A DNA stretch of 64,000 nucleotides from DATILL01 sp035476575. GTDB lineage: Bacteria > Actinomycetota > Actinomycetes > Mycobacteriales > JACQDL01. The notes below the pieces were generated by a model that saw nothing but the letters and a program-made list of their open reading frames with translations, was not told the origin of the DNA and ran no database searches. Below are positions 30,905 through 40,146 of this stretch, piece by piece. The position numbers were made by a program, and so were the translations under genes. The first letter of the stretch is position 1. Every line of letters begins with the position of its first letter. The stretch is from NCBI GenBank assembly GCA_035476575.1, contig DATILL010000035.1, positions 34,188 to 98,187 on the forward strand, in the 5' to 3' direction.

Positions 30905-31723
30905 ATGCGCAAGCTGCGGTTCGTCGGGCTGGCCGAGGACGGCGTACACGTCGTCGCTCGAGCCGACGACGGCACCGAGGACTTCCTGCTTCCCCTGGAC
31001 GACGCACTACGGGTCGCCGTCGGCGGCGGTCCCGCTCGGGGCCGGCCCGTGCCCGCCGCGGAGACGCCGATGCGGCCGAAGGACATCCAGGCCAGGGTCC
31101 GCGCCGGCTACTCCCCGGAGCAGGTCGCGGCCGAGTCCGGCCAGCCTGTCGAGCGGGTGCTCCGCTTCGCCCATCCGGTGCTGGCCGAGCGCAGCCAGGT
31201 GGTCACCGAGGCACGCAAGGCGCGGGTCCGCCGGGACGTCGGCGCGCCCAGCCTGGCCGAGGTGGTGGACGAACGGCTGGCCGCCCGCGGCGTCGACCCC
31301 GAGGCGGTGGCCTGGGACTCCTGGAAACGCGAGGACGGCACCTGGATGGTGGTGGCCCGCTGGCGGTCGGCCGACACCGACCGGGCCGCGACCTGGATGT
31401 TCGACCTGCCGGGCAAGATCCTCGCGGCCGAGGACGACCTGGCCCAGCACCTGACCGGCGAGGAGGACCGGCCGTTCGCCGGCCGGCTCACCCCGGTCAC
31501 CCCGCTGGCCGCCGCGGCCCGGGCCGTGGCCGGCGGCGAGGGCGCTACCGAGCCGATCCCGCCGCTGGCCGCGCTCGTCCGGCCGGCGGGCACCGACCCT
31601 CCCGCGGAGGACGACGCCGAGGACGGCGAGGACGGCGACCGGGAGGAGGGCAGCATCCGCCGGGTCCGGGTGCCGTCGTGGGACGAGATCCTGCTCGGAG
31701 CCCCCCGCCGCCCACTGTCCTGA
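30905..31723 (+). CDS. sepH: Septation protein SepH
   Basis: The 272-residue protein begins MRKLRFVGLAEDGVHV and has the DUF3071 helix-turn-helix (IQARVRAGYSPEQVAAESG) and conserved DSWKREDGTW. The C-terminus is acidic, disordered and ends in RVRVPSWDEILLG. In Streptomyces and mycobacteria SepH assists FtsZ assembly at division sites. A good ribosome site, GGGAGGACGA, precedes the ATG. It stands between the HD-like gene and the ABC exporter. Confidence 0.93.
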   Translation: MRKLRFVGLAEDGVHVVARADDGTEDFLLPLDDALRVAVGGGPARGRPVPAAETPMRPKDIQARVRAGYSPEQVAAESGQPVERVLRFAHPVLAERSQVVTEARKARVRRDVGAPSLAEVVDERLAARGVDPEAVAWDSWKREDGTWMVVARWRSADTDRAATWMFDLPGKILAAEDDLAQHLTGEEDRPFAGRLTPVTPLAAAARAVAGGEGATEPIPPLAALVRPAGTDPPAEDDAEDGEDGDREEGSIRRVRVPSWDEILLGAPRRPLS

Positions 31724-31781
31724 CCTCCGCAGCAGATGCCGCGGCGGGCGGGAAACTCGGATGAGACTGTCAGCCGCCCCG

Positions 31782-31796
31782 GTTAGCCTCGCTAAC
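31782..31796 (+). promoter_or_regulatory. Dyad and -10 element before the ABC exporter
   Basis: GTTAGC-CTC-GCTAAC is a perfect 6-bp dyad directly upstream of the ATG at 31798. TAGCCT inside it ends 8 nt before the ATG, so the dyad would overlap the -10 and the start of a leaderless mRNA. It is a candidate operator, and the regulator is unknown. Confidence 0.4.
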
Positions 31797-31797
31797 A

Positions 31798-33561
31798 ATG
31801 GATACGTCACCGCCTCCGGGCACCCGACTCGCGTCGTTGTGGCGGATGCGCCCCTTCGTCCGGCCGTACTACCGCCAGATGATCGTCATGATCGTGGCGG
31901 CGTTGCTGGCCACCCTGGCCGGCCTCGTCGTCCCGCTTGTCACCAGGCAGGTCATCGACGGGCCGATCCGGCAGGGCGACCGCGGTGCCATCCTGCCGCT
32001 CGGCCTGCTGGCGCTCGCCTTCGGCCTGGCCGAGGCGACGCTGGTCTTCCTGCGCCGGTGGACCATGGCCACGTCGGCGCTAGGTATAGAAGCAGACCTG
32101 CGTGACGCGCTGTACCAGCACCTCCAGCGGCTGCCGGTCGAGTTCCACGACCGGTGGCAGTCCGGGCAGCTCGTCTCCCGGTCCACCACCGACCTGTCCC
32201 AGATCCGCCGGTTCATCGGCTTCGGGCTGGTCTTCATGGTGGTCAACGGCGCGACGTTCGTCCTCGTCGGCGGCATGCTGGTGGCGACGTACTGGCCGCT
32301 CGGGCTGACCGTGCTGGTGCTGTCGGCGCCGCTGGCCGTCATCATGTACGGCTTCGAGCAGAGGTACCGGGTGCAGTCGCGGGCCGTCCAGGACCAGCAG
32401 GGTGAGCTGACGACGGCGGTCGAGGAGTCCGCCGGCGGGATCCGCACGATCAAGGCATTCGGCCGGCGCCGGCTGGTCCTGGGTCGGTTCAACGAGCAGG
32501 CCACCAGGCTGCGCGACCTGGAGCTCGGCAAGATCCGGCTGCTGGCGCTGATCTGGGCCGTCGTCGAAGGTCACCCGCAGCTCGTCCTGACGGTGATCGT
32601 GGCGATCGGCTCGGTCGCCGTGGCGCACGGGGCGCTGACCCTGGGCACCCTGGTCGCCTTCGTGTCGCTGTTCCTGCTGCTGATCTGGCCGATCGAGTCG
32701 ATGGGCTGGCTGCTGGCCTCCGCGCAGGAGGCCGGGACCGCGGCGGACCGGGTCTACGAGGTGCTCGACAGCGAGCCGACTGTGGCCGACCGGCCGGGCG
32801 CGGTGCCGCTGGGCCGGTGCGCCGGGCGGCTGCGGTTCGACGGCGTCGGGTTCGGGTACCCGGGCGCTACCAGGCCGGTGCTGCACGACATCAACCTGAC
32901 CATCGAGCCCGGCGAGACGGTGGCGCTCGTCGGCGCGACCGGGTGCGGCAAGACCAGCCTGGTCTCGCTGGTCCCGCGGCTGTACGACGTGACCGCCGGC
33001 TGGATCACGCTGGACGGGCGGGACCTGCGCGACCTGCCGCTCGCCGACCTGCGACGCTGGGTGGGGATGGCGTTCGAGGAGCCCACGCTGTTCTCCGCCA
33101 GCGTCCGGGAGAACCTGACGCTCGGCCGGCCGCACGCCACCGAGGCCGAGATCGACGAGGCGCTGGGGGTCGCCCAGGCGCAGTTCGTGCGAACCCTGCC
33201 GTGGGGGCTGGAGACCCGGGTCGGCGAGCAGGGGCTCACCCTGTCCGGCGGCCAGCGGCAGCGGCTGGCGCTGGCCCGGGCGGTGCTCGGCCGGCCGAGG
33301 CTGCTGGTGCTCGACGACCCGCTGTCCGCGCTGGACGTGCACACCGAGGCGCTGGTCGAGGAGGCGCTGCGCCGGGTGCTGGCCGGCACCACCGGCCTGG
33401 TGGTGGCGCACCGGCCGTCGACCGTGCTGCTGGCCGACCGGGTGGCGCTGCTGGCCGGCGGCACGATCGCCGCGGTGGGCACCCACCACGAGCTGCTGGC
33501 AACCGTGCCGGCGTACCGGGACCTGCTGTCTCAGGAGGCCGAGCTGGGGGTGAGCCCATGA
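31798..33561 (+). CDS. Heterodimeric ABC exporter subunit with degenerate ATPase site
   Basis: The 587-residue half-transporter has about six membrane helices in the first 320 residues and an ATPase domain after. The ATPase domain shows Walker A GATGCGKTS near 379, signature LSGGQRQRLALARA and H-loop VAHRPST. Its Walker B is LLVLDDPLSALD: Asp replaces the catalytic Glu near residue 505. Such a degenerate site is typical of one partner in heterodimeric exporters such as TM287/288 or BmrCD. The second subunit is encoded in the overlapping next gene. Drugs, lipids or peptides are possible substrates. Confidence 0.92.
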   Translation: MDTSPPPGTRLASLWRMRPFVRPYYRQMIVMIVAALLATLAGLVVPLVTRQVIDGPIRQGDRGAILPLGLLALAFGLAEATLVFLRRWTMATSALGIEADLRDALYQHLQRLPVEFHDRWQSGQLVSRSTTDLSQIRRFIGFGLVFMVVNGATFVLVGGMLVATYWPLGLTVLVLSAPLAVIMYGFEQRYRVQSRAVQDQQGELTTAVEESAGGIRTIKAFGRRRLVLGRFNEQATRLRDLELGKIRLLALIWAVVEGHPQLVLTVIVAIGSVAVAHGALTLGTLVAFVSLFLLLIWPIESMGWLLASAQEAGTAADRVYEVLDSEPTVADRPGAVPLGRCAGRLRFDGVGFGYPGATRPVLHDINLTIEPGETVALVGATGCGKTSLVSLVPRLYDVTAGWITLDGRDLRDLPLADLRRWVGMAFEEPTLFSASVRENLTLGRPHATEAEIDEALGVAQAQFVRTLPWGLETRVGEQGLTLSGGQRQRLALARAVLGRPRLLVLDDPLSALDVHTEALVEEALRRVLAGTTGLVVAHRPSTVLLADRVALLAGGTIAAVGTHHELLATVPAYRDLLSQEAELGVSP

Positions 33562-35456
33562 GCCCGGGTACGGGAGTCCCGCAGGGCGCGGCAGGGGCGG
33601 GGGTCCCGCGGGACGTGGCGGGTGTGGGCGTCCTGCAGGGCGCCACGGCGACGGACTGGCGGGGGGTGGCGGGGGAGAGCACCGCCGACGTACCGCCGAA
33701 GGTGGGGCTGATATTGCGGGCCCGGTCCCGCCGGCTGCTCGGCACCCTGCTCCGCCCGCACCGACGGGCGCTGTGGCTGGCCGTCGTCGTGGTGCTGGCG
33801 CAGAACGCCGCCTCGATGGCCGGACCGCTGCTGGTCGGCATCGGCATCGACAAGGCCGTGCCGGCGCTGCGTCGGGGCGACGCCGGCCCGCTGCTGTGGG
33901 TGGCCGGCGCGATGGCCGGCTGCGCGCTGGCCGACGCGGCGCTGCGGTTCTGGTTCCTGGCGCGGGTCGGTGCGGTCGGGCAGGCGGTGCTGCTGGAGCT
34001 GCGCCGTAAGGTGTTCGACCACTTCCAGCGGCTGTCGCTGGCCTTCCATGAGAGGTACACCTCGGGGCGGGTGATCTCGCGGCTGACCTCCGACCTGGAC
34101 GCGCTGCAGGAGCTGCTGGACGACGGCCTGGACGGGCTGATCACGGCGCTGCTGTCGGTGCTGACGATCGGCGTGGTCCTGCTCTTCCTGGACCTGCCGC
34201 TGGCCGCTGTGACCATGCTGAGCTTCCCGTTCCTGTACTGGCTGGCGCGGTGGTTCCGGCGGCACTCGGGCGCGGCGTACCGGCGTACCCGCGAGGCGGT
34301 CGCGCTGGTGATCGTGCAGGTCGTGGAGACGCTGGGCGGGATCCGCGCGGTGCAGGCGTTCCGGCGGGAGCTGCGTAACGCCAAGATCTTCGCCGAGGTC
34401 AACGACGACTACCGGCGGGCGAACGAGCGGGCCTTCCGGCTGATCGCGGTGTTCGTGCCCGGCGTGAAGCTGCTCGGCAACGTCACCACGGCGGCCGTCC
34501 TGGTCTACGGCGCGTACCGGGTGATGGACGGCGCGATCCAGGTGGGGGTGCTGACGGCGTTCCTGCTCTACCTGCGGCGGTTCTTCGACCCGATGCAGGA
34601 CATCGCCATGTTCTACAACTCTTACCAGTCGGCCGTGGCGGCGTTGGAGAAGCTGTCCGGCGTGCTGGAGGAGGCGCCGTCGGTGCCCGAGCCGGCCGAG
34701 CCGGTGGCGCTGGCCGCCGCGCGGGGGAACATCCGGTTCGAGGGTGTCACGTTCAGCTACCGGGACGGCACGGTGGTGCTGCCGACGCTGGACCTGCGGG
34801 TGCCGGCCGGGCAGACGGTGGCGCTGGTCGGCGCGACCGGGGCGGGCAAGTCCACGCTGGCCCGGCTGCTGGCCCGGCTCTACGACCCGCAGGCCGGCAC
34901 GGTGTGGCTGGACGGGATCGACGTACGGCGGCTGGGTGACGACGACCTGCGCCGAGCCGTGGTCATGGTGACCCAGGAGAACTTCCTGTTCGCCGGCACG
35001 GTCGGCGACAACATCGGCTTCGGCCGACCAGGGGCGTCGCGGGCACAGGTCGAGGAGGCGGCCCGAGCGATCGGGGCACACGAGTTCATCGCGGCGCTGC
35101 CCGAGGGGTACGACACCGACGTACGCAAGCGGGGTGGGCGGCTGTCGGCGGGGCAGCGGCAGCTCGTGGCGTTCGCCCGGGCGTTCCTGGCCGACCCGGC
35201 GGTGCTGATCCTGGACGAGGCGACGTCGTCACTGGACGTGCCGAGCGAACGGCTGGTGCAGCACGCGCTGCGCACCATCCTGGCCGACCGGACGGCGATC
35301 ATCATCGCGCACCGGCTGTCCACCGTGGAGATCGCCGACCGGGTGCTGGTGATGGACCGCGGCGTGATCATCGAGGACGGGCCGCCAGCCGAGCTGGTGG
35401 GCGGGGTGGGCCAGTTCGCCGACCTGCATAACGCTTGGCGCGACTCCCTAGCCTGA
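33558..35456 (+). CDS. Heterodimeric ABC exporter subunit with intact ATPase site
   Basis: The gene starts at ATG 33558, overlapping the previous stop as ATGA. The 632-residue protein carries a Gly/Val-rich 50-residue N-terminal extension, six membrane helices and a full ATPase domain. That domain has Walker A GATGAGKSTL, signature LSAGQRQLVAFARA, Walker B AVLILDEATSSLD (with catalytic Glu) and H-loop IAHRLSTVE. Thus the pair has one consensus and one degenerate site. Two nearly perfect 35-bp arms of hairpin H2 lie 25 nt downstream. Confidence 0.93.
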   Translation: MSPGTGVPQGAAGAGVPRDVAGVGVLQGATATDWRGVAGESTADVPPKVGLILRARSRRLLGTLLRPHRRALWLAVVVVLAQNAASMAGPLLVGIGIDKAVPALRRGDAGPLLWVAGAMAGCALADAALRFWFLARVGAVGQAVLLELRRKVFDHFQRLSLAFHERYTSGRVISRLTSDLDALQELLDDGLDGLITALLSVLTIGVVLLFLDLPLAAVTMLSFPFLYWLARWFRRHSGAAYRRTREAVALVIVQVVETLGGIRAVQAFRRELRNAKIFAEVNDDYRRANERAFRLIAVFVPGVKLLGNVTTAAVLVYGAYRVMDGAIQVGVLTAFLLYLRRFFDPMQDIAMFYNSYQSAVAALEKLSGVLEEAPSVPEPAEPVALAAARGNIRFEGVTFSYRDGTVVLPTLDLRVPAGQTVALVGATGAGKSTLARLLARLYDPQAGTVWLDGIDVRRLGDDDLRRAVVMVTQENFLFAGTVGDNIGFGRPGASRAQVEEAARAIGAHEFIAALPEGYDTDVRKRGGRLSAGQRQLVAFARAFLADPAVLILDEATSSLDVPSERLVQHALRTILADRTAIIIAHRLSTVEIADRVLVMDRGVIIEDGPPAELVGGVGQFADLHNAWRDSLA

Positions 35457-35481
35457 CCGCGCCCCGCTCCGCCGGGCCCCG

Positions 35482-35570
35482 CCCCCCTTTCTCCCGACGA
35501 TCATCGAGCTAGTGGGCTTGTTGATCTCCAATCACCCCACTAGCTCGATGATCGTCGGGAGAAAGGGGGG
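35482..35570. repeat. 35-bp perfect hairpin H2 at the convergent gene ends
   Basis: Left arm 35482-35516 and right arm 35536-35570 are exact complements, with a 19-nt loop. The outer bases are CCCCCC and GGGGGG. The inner part CGACGATCATCGAG is shared with H1. The right arm and the loop lie inside the 3' end of the SpoU-type gene, whose stop codon is at 35509-35511 in the left arm. Confidence 0.88.
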
Positions 35571-36381
35571 CGGCCAGGGCGTAGACCGCGATGGCGGCGG
35601 CGGTCGCGACATTCAGCGAGTCCACGCCGTCCGCCATCGGGATCCGGACCCGGGCGTCAACGCCGGCCAGCGCTGCCTCGGACAGCCCCGGCCCCTCGGC
35701 ACCGACCAGCAACGCGACCCGTTCCGTCGGCACCACCTCGGTCGGCACCAGCTCGGCCAGCGGCACCGACGGCCGGTTCGGCGTCAGCGCCAGCACCGTG
35801 AAGCCGGCCGCCCGCAGCAGCCCCAGGCCGCCGTCCGGCCAGCCTGGCAGCGGCGCGAACGGCACCCGCAGCACGTGCCCCATCGACACCCGCACGCCGC
35901 GGCGGTACAGCGGATCGGCGCACCGGTCTCCGAGCAGCACCGCGTCGACCCCGAGCGCGGCGGCGTTGCGGAACAGCGCGCCAAGGTTCTCGTGGTCGTT
36001 CACGCCCTCGCAGACGATGATCCGGCGGGCCGTCGCGAGCAGCCCGCCCAGGTCGGGGACGGGCGCCCGGTCGGCGGCCGCCAGCACGCCGCGGTTGAGG
36101 TGGAAGCCGACCACGCCGGCCATCAGCTCGGCCGACCCGGCGTACACCGGCACCTCGACCGGGGCGAGATCCGGACGCAGCGCCTCGATCTTGGCCGGCA
36201 CGCCGAGCACCGCCCGGACCGGGTACGGCGAGCCAAGCAGCCGCTGGACGACCGGCACGCCCTCGGCGAGCACCACGCCCCGCCCACCCGGCCGGTCCGG
36301 GCGCCGGTCGGCGCGGGCCAGGTCCCGGAAGTCCGCCAACCGCGGGTCGCCCACCTCGTCCACGTCCACGTACGTCGCCAC
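35509..36381 (-). CDS. SpoU/TrmH-family RNA 2'-O-methyltransferase
   Basis: The GTG at 36381 opens a 290-residue protein. It has an N-terminal substrate-binding domain and a SPOUT catalytic domain. Conserved motif 1 is HENLGALFRNAAALG, motif 2 is LLVGAEGPGLS and motif 3 is IPMADGVDSLNVATAAAIAVYA. It should methylate a ribose 2'-OH in rRNA or tRNA. The last 18 codons are written in the arm and loop of hairpin H2, giving SPDDHRASGVIGDQQAH. The stretch before 36381 is open but contains repeat cluster C, so it is untranslated here. Confidence 0.9.
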   Translation of the reverse strand: MATYVDVDEVGDPRLADFRDLARADRRPDRPGGRGVVLAEGVPVVQRLLGSPYPVRAVLGVPAKIEALRPDLAPVEVPVYAGSAELMAGVVGFHLNRGVLAAADRAPVPDLGGLLATARRIIVCEGVNDHENLGALFRNAAALGVDAVLLGDRCADPLYRRGVRVSMGHVLRVPFAPLPGWPDGGLGLLRAAGFTVLALTPNRPSVPLAELVPTEVVPTERVALLVGAEGPGLSEAALAGVDARVRIPMADGVDSLNVATAAAIAVYALAAPLSPDDHRASGVIGDQQAH

Positions 36382-36686
36382 GTCCCCGATTCTGCCGCGC
36401 CCAAGCACCGCCCCGCACGTCGTGTGGTCACCTGTGCGCCTAGCGGTGACCTGTCGTTGGGCACAGACCCAAGAGGTCACCACAACGCCGGTAGGTCACC
36501 ACACGTTGGGCCCGCACCTCGTGTGGTCACCTGTGCGCCTAGTGGTGACCTGTCGTTGGTCCGAGCCCTGCCCGGCTAGGGGCGACGTCACGAGTTGGTA
36601 TCGACCCGGGCAAGCCGGGCGACCGGCCAGCCAGGCCGGGTGATGCTGGCTGGAGCTGACGCCGTCGTGGGCGGGAGGTACGGACA
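36382..36686. other. 305-bp divergent intergenic region
   Basis: Between the SpoU-type gene and the FtsX-like permease. It is mostly filled by repeat cluster C; the last 80 bases carry the GGGAGG ribosome site. No coding region is seen. Confidence 0.6.
36415..36559. repeat. Intergenic repeat cluster C with a tandem 46-bp duplication
   Basis: Copies of 46 bp at 36415-36460 and 36514-36559 differ at only two positions. Each contains GTGGTCACCTGTGCG and GGTGACCTGTCGTTGG. Two AGGTCACCACA copies in the opposite orientation lie between them. Confidence 0.85.
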
Positions 36687-39470
36687 GTGCCCACCGGGAC
36701 AGGGCCAAGCGGGACAGTGCCCACCGTCACCGCCCACGGACGGCGCTCGGCGGACCCGGTCGCCGTACGGGACGAGGACACCCGGGCGCCCCGGCCCGCG
36801 CCCGCGCCCGGCCCGCCGGCACCCCCACGCCGCACCGGCGGCGGCATCCTGCTGCTGCCACCCTGGACCCGGGCCCCGCTGCGGTCGTTCCGGCACCCAG
36901 CCGTGCTGCTCGCCGTCGTGGCGGCGGCGGCGATCCTGACCTGCGCCAGCTCCTCGGCCGCCCTGTTCCTGTCCGCCGCCTCGTCGGCCGCGCTGCAGAC
37001 GATGGCCGGCCAGCAGTGCCCGGACTTCGCCTACCCCTCGGTGACCGCGCTCGGCGGAGCCGGCGTCGGCACCAGCCTCGACCCGGTGGCGACCAAGGCG
37101 TTCGCCACCGCCGGCCTGCCGGCGCCGTACCGCACCCAGCTCTCGGCCACCGCGGTCCAGATCAGCAGCGGCAGCAACGCCACCCAGGCGCGGCTCTGGT
37201 ACGGCGACGCGGCGGTGCGCCACGTCACCCCGATCGGCACCAGCCAACCGGGCGCCGGGGCCTGGCTGCCGCGGGACGCGATCCGGGAGCTCGGCGTCAC
37301 CGTCGGCGACACCATCCGGGTCGGGGCGGGCGGGCGGCTCCGGGTGGTCGGCGCCTACCAGGACATGTACCGCGAGCCGGTCCGCCCGTACTGGTGCGGT
37401 GACACCGAACTTTTCCTCAACCTCGCCTACGCCAACACGCCGCCCCCACCGCTGGTGCTGCTCACCGACCCGGCGTCGATGTCGGCGGCCATGGCGGCGG
37501 CCGGCCAGGACCAGTACGGCGCGCCAGCCCGGATGACGGCAAGCTGGACCAGCCCGATCGACACCCCACACCTGACCGTGTCCGGAGCACGGGCCGTGGT
37601 CGCCGCCCAGGACCGGGCCACCGCGGCGGTCCGCGAGCGGTACCCCACCGACAACGTCACGACGCGGGTCGATGGCAACCGCAACCTGGCCGACTTCGCC
37701 GACCAGGCCGACCGGATCCGGGCCGGCCTGCGCGGCCCAGTCCTCCCGATCGCACTCGGCGGCAGCCTGCTCGCGCTGCTGCTGGTCGGCGCGGCCGGCA
37801 GCTACTGGGCGGACCGGCGGCACGCCGAGGTCCGGCTGCTGGCCTCGCGCGGCGTCGGACCGGCCGGCCTGGCGACGCTGGCGGCGCTGGAGCTGGCCCT
37901 GCCCGCGGCAGTCGGGTCCGCGGCCGGGCTGGGCCTGGCCTGGTGGCTGGTACGTACGTTCGGGCCGGCGCCGGAGCTCGACGGGTGGGCGCCACGGCTG
38001 GCCGCCCTGACCTCGGCCGGCGCGCTGCTGGCCGGCGTCGCGCTGCTCGCCCTGGTGGCCGGGGCACGGGCACGCAACACCGTCGAGCGACCGCTCGGCG
38101 TACGCCGGTCGTGGGCCGCCAGGCTGCCGTGGGAGCTGGCCGTGCTGGCCGCCGCGGGCCTGGCGTACCGGCAGCTCCGGCAGGGCGAGGCGGTCAGGGT
38201 CGACCACCAGGTCGCCCAGGTCAACCTGCTGCTGGTGGCCTTCCCGCTGCTCTTCCTGGCCGGCGGCGCGATGGTGTCGGTCCGGCTGCTCACCCTGCTG
38301 CTGCCGGCGCTGCGACGGGGCTCGCGGCGGTGGCCGCCGGCCCTCTACCTGGCCGCTCGCCGGGTGGCCGCGGCGCCGCTGGCCAGCGCGACCGTGCTGG
38401 CAGCGGTGAGCCTGCCGATCGGCGTGCTGCTCTACTCCGGCGCGATCACCCAGACGACGTCGTACACCCTGGAGGCGAAGGCGCGGGTGGTCACCGGCGG
38501 GGTCGCGTCGGTCTCGTCCACCACGCTGCCGGCCGACACCGCTGCGCTGGGCCGGGTCGCCACCGTGGTGCTGCGCTACGAGGACGCCCGGGCCGGCGGC
38601 CGGCGGGTGACCGTGCTGGCCGTCGACCCAGACACCGTCGGGCGGTACGCCTTCTGGGACGACCGGTTCGCCCGCGGCCAGCCGCTGGCCGCCGTGCTGG
38701 CCAAGATCCGCGCCACCCCGCCGGCCACCACCCCGCCGGCCGGTGACCGGCCGCTGGCCGCGGTCGCCATGGGCCTGCCGGCCGGCCAACAGCCGCTGAC
38801 GATCGGCCACCGGCGGCTCACCGTCGACGTCGTGGACACCGCGACCGTGCTGCCCGGCCGGCGCAGCCTGGATCCGCTGCTGCTCGTCGACGCCCGCGCG
38901 CTCGGCCCAGTGGATCGCTCGGCGGCCCGGTTCACCGAGCTCTGGACGGACGACGACCGGGCGACCCAGGCCGCCGTACTGGCCCAGAACATGGTCATCT
39001 TCACCGTCCTCACCGACGCCACGGTCCGCGACGCGGCCAACCTGCTGGGGGTGACCTGGGCGTTCGGGTACCTGGAGGCGCTGGCCGCGCTGGTCGGCCT
39101 GGTCGCCGTCGGCGGCCTGCTGCTCTACCTGGAGACCCGGCAGCGGCAGCGGGTCGCCAGCTACGCGCTGGCCAGCCGGATGGGGCTGACCTGGCGGGCG
39201 CACGCCGGCTCGCTGCTGGCCGAGCTGGCCATCCTGGTCGGGGCCGCGTTCGTGGTCGGCGCCGGGCTGGCGACCGTGGCGGTGCTGGCGGTCTACCACC
39301 GGCTTGACCTGGACCGGATCCGCCCGCCAGCGCCACTGCTCAGCCTGCCGATGCTGACCGTGCTGTGGGCGGGCGTGGCCACGGCCGCGGTGGCGCTGCT
39401 CGCGGCGGCGTACGCCCAGCACGCGGCTAGCCGGGCCGATCCCGCGGAGGTGCTGCGCCTTGGCCCGTGA
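36687..39470 (+). CDS. FtsX/MacB-like ABC transporter permease
   Basis: The 927-residue protein starts at GTG 36687 with GGGAGG upstream. A Pro-rich cytoplasmic N-terminus is followed by a first helix (AVLLAVVAAAAILTCASSSAALFLS) and a large extracellular domain with Cys residues. Two blocks of FtsX-type helices follow (VLPIALGGSLLALLLVGAAGSYWA; the second near residue 780). The total is about ten helices. This is the two-block (FtsX-FtsX) fold of exporters that move lipids, peptides or drugs. Two ATPase genes follow in overlapping succession, so all three are likely one unit. Confidence 0.88.
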   Translation: MPTGTGPSGTVPTVTAHGRRSADPVAVRDEDTRAPRPAPAPGPPAPPRRTGGGILLLPPWTRAPLRSFRHPAVLLAVVAAAAILTCASSSAALFLSAASSAALQTMAGQQCPDFAYPSVTALGGAGVGTSLDPVATKAFATAGLPAPYRTQLSATAVQISSGSNATQARLWYGDAAVRHVTPIGTSQPGAGAWLPRDAIRELGVTVGDTIRVGAGGRLRVVGAYQDMYREPVRPYWCGDTELFLNLAYANTPPPPLVLLTDPASMSAAMAAAGQDQYGAPARMTASWTSPIDTPHLTVSGARAVVAAQDRATAAVRERYPTDNVTTRVDGNRNLADFADQADRIRAGLRGPVLPIALGGSLLALLLVGAAGSYWADRRHAEVRLLASRGVGPAGLATLAALELALPAAVGSAAGLGLAWWLVRTFGPAPELDGWAPRLAALTSAGALLAGVALLALVAGARARNTVERPLGVRRSWAARLPWELAVLAAAGLAYRQLRQGEAVRVDHQVAQVNLLLVAFPLLFLAGGAMVSVRLLTLLLPALRRGSRRWPPALYLAARRVAAAPLASATVLAAVSLPIGVLLYSGAITQTTSYTLEAKARVVTGGVASVSSTTLPADTAALGRVATVVLRYEDARAGGRRVTVLAVDPDTVGRYAFWDDRFARGQPLAAVLAKIRATPPATTPPAGDRPLAAVAMGLPAGQQPLTIGHRRLTVDVVDTATVLPGRRSLDPLLLVDARALGPVDRSAARFTELWTDDDRATQAAVLAQNMVIFTVLTDATVRDAANLLGVTWAFGYLEALAALVGLVAVGGLLLYLETRQRQRVASYALASRMGLTWRAHAGSLLAELAILVGAAFVVGAGLATVAVLAVYHRLDLDRIRPPAPLLSLPMLTVLWAGVATAAVALLAAAYAQHAASRADPAEVLRLGP

Positions 39471-40146
39471 CGGTGCGGCGGCGGTCTGCCGGGAGGTGCG
39501 CAAGGTGTACGTCGCCGAGGACGAGGAGGTCCAGGCGCTCACCGGGGTGGACAAGGACTTCCCCTGGGGGCGGGTGACCGCGGTCGCGGGCCCGTCGGGC
39601 TCGGGCAAGTCCTCGCTGCTACGCATCCTGGCCTGCGTGGACCGGCCCACCGCGGGCTCGGTGCGGATCGCCGGCACCGAGACCGGCGCGCTCGGTGCGC
39701 GCGGCCGGCGGGCGCTCCGCCGTACGGCGGTGGCCTACGTCTTCCAGAACCCGACCGACAACCTGGTCGAGTACCTGGACGCGGCCGGCCAGGTGCGGCT
39801 GGCCGGCCGGCTGCGGCGGCTGCCGCCGGACCCGGCCGAGGTCGACCGGTTGCTCGGGCTGCTCGGGCTGCGGCACCGGGCCGACCACCGGCCGGAGACG
39901 CTGTCCGGCGGGGAGCAGCAGCGGCTTGCCTTCGCCTGCGCGGTGGTCGGGCGGCCGGCGGTCGTGGTGGCCGACGAGCCGACCGCCGAGCTGGACTCGG
40001 CCAGCGCCGACCGGGTGCTGGCGGCAGTCCGCGACCTGCGGGACGAGGGCGTCGCGTTCATCCTGTCCTCGCACGACCCCCGGGTGGTGGACGCGGCCGA
40101 CCACCTGCTGCGCCTCGAGCACGGTCGGGTGGTGGAGTCATGGTAG
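39460..40146 (+). CDS. ABC transporter ATPase, first of two
   Basis: A TTG start at 39460 with GGAGG 9 nt upstream is chosen; it overlaps the permease gene by 11 nt. The 228-residue ATPase has Walker A GPSGSGKSSL, signature LSGGEQQRLAFACA, Walker B VVVADEPTAELD and H-loop LSSHDPRVVD. The motif order and length match LolD/MacB-type ATPases that pair with FtsX-like permeases. Confidence 0.9.
   Translation: MARDGAAAVCREVRKVYVAEDEEVQALTGVDKDFPWGRVTAVAGPSGSGKSSLLRILACVDRPTAGSVRIAGTETGALGARGRRALRRTAVAYVFQNPTDNLVEYLDAAGQVRLAGRLRRLPPDPAEVDRLLGLLGLRHRADHRPETLSGGEQQRLAFACAVVGRPAVVVADEPTAELDSASADRVLAAVRDLRDEGVAFILSSHDPRVVDAADHLLRLEHGRVVESW

Noticed and set aside
31782..31796. IdeR/DtxR iron box
   Set aside because: GGTTAGCCT resembles half of the consensus, but the second half is shifted and the ends do not match.
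36415..36559. Repeat clusters as CRISPR arrays
   Set aside because: Repeat words are too short, appear in both orientations and have no uniform spacers; no cas gene is present.
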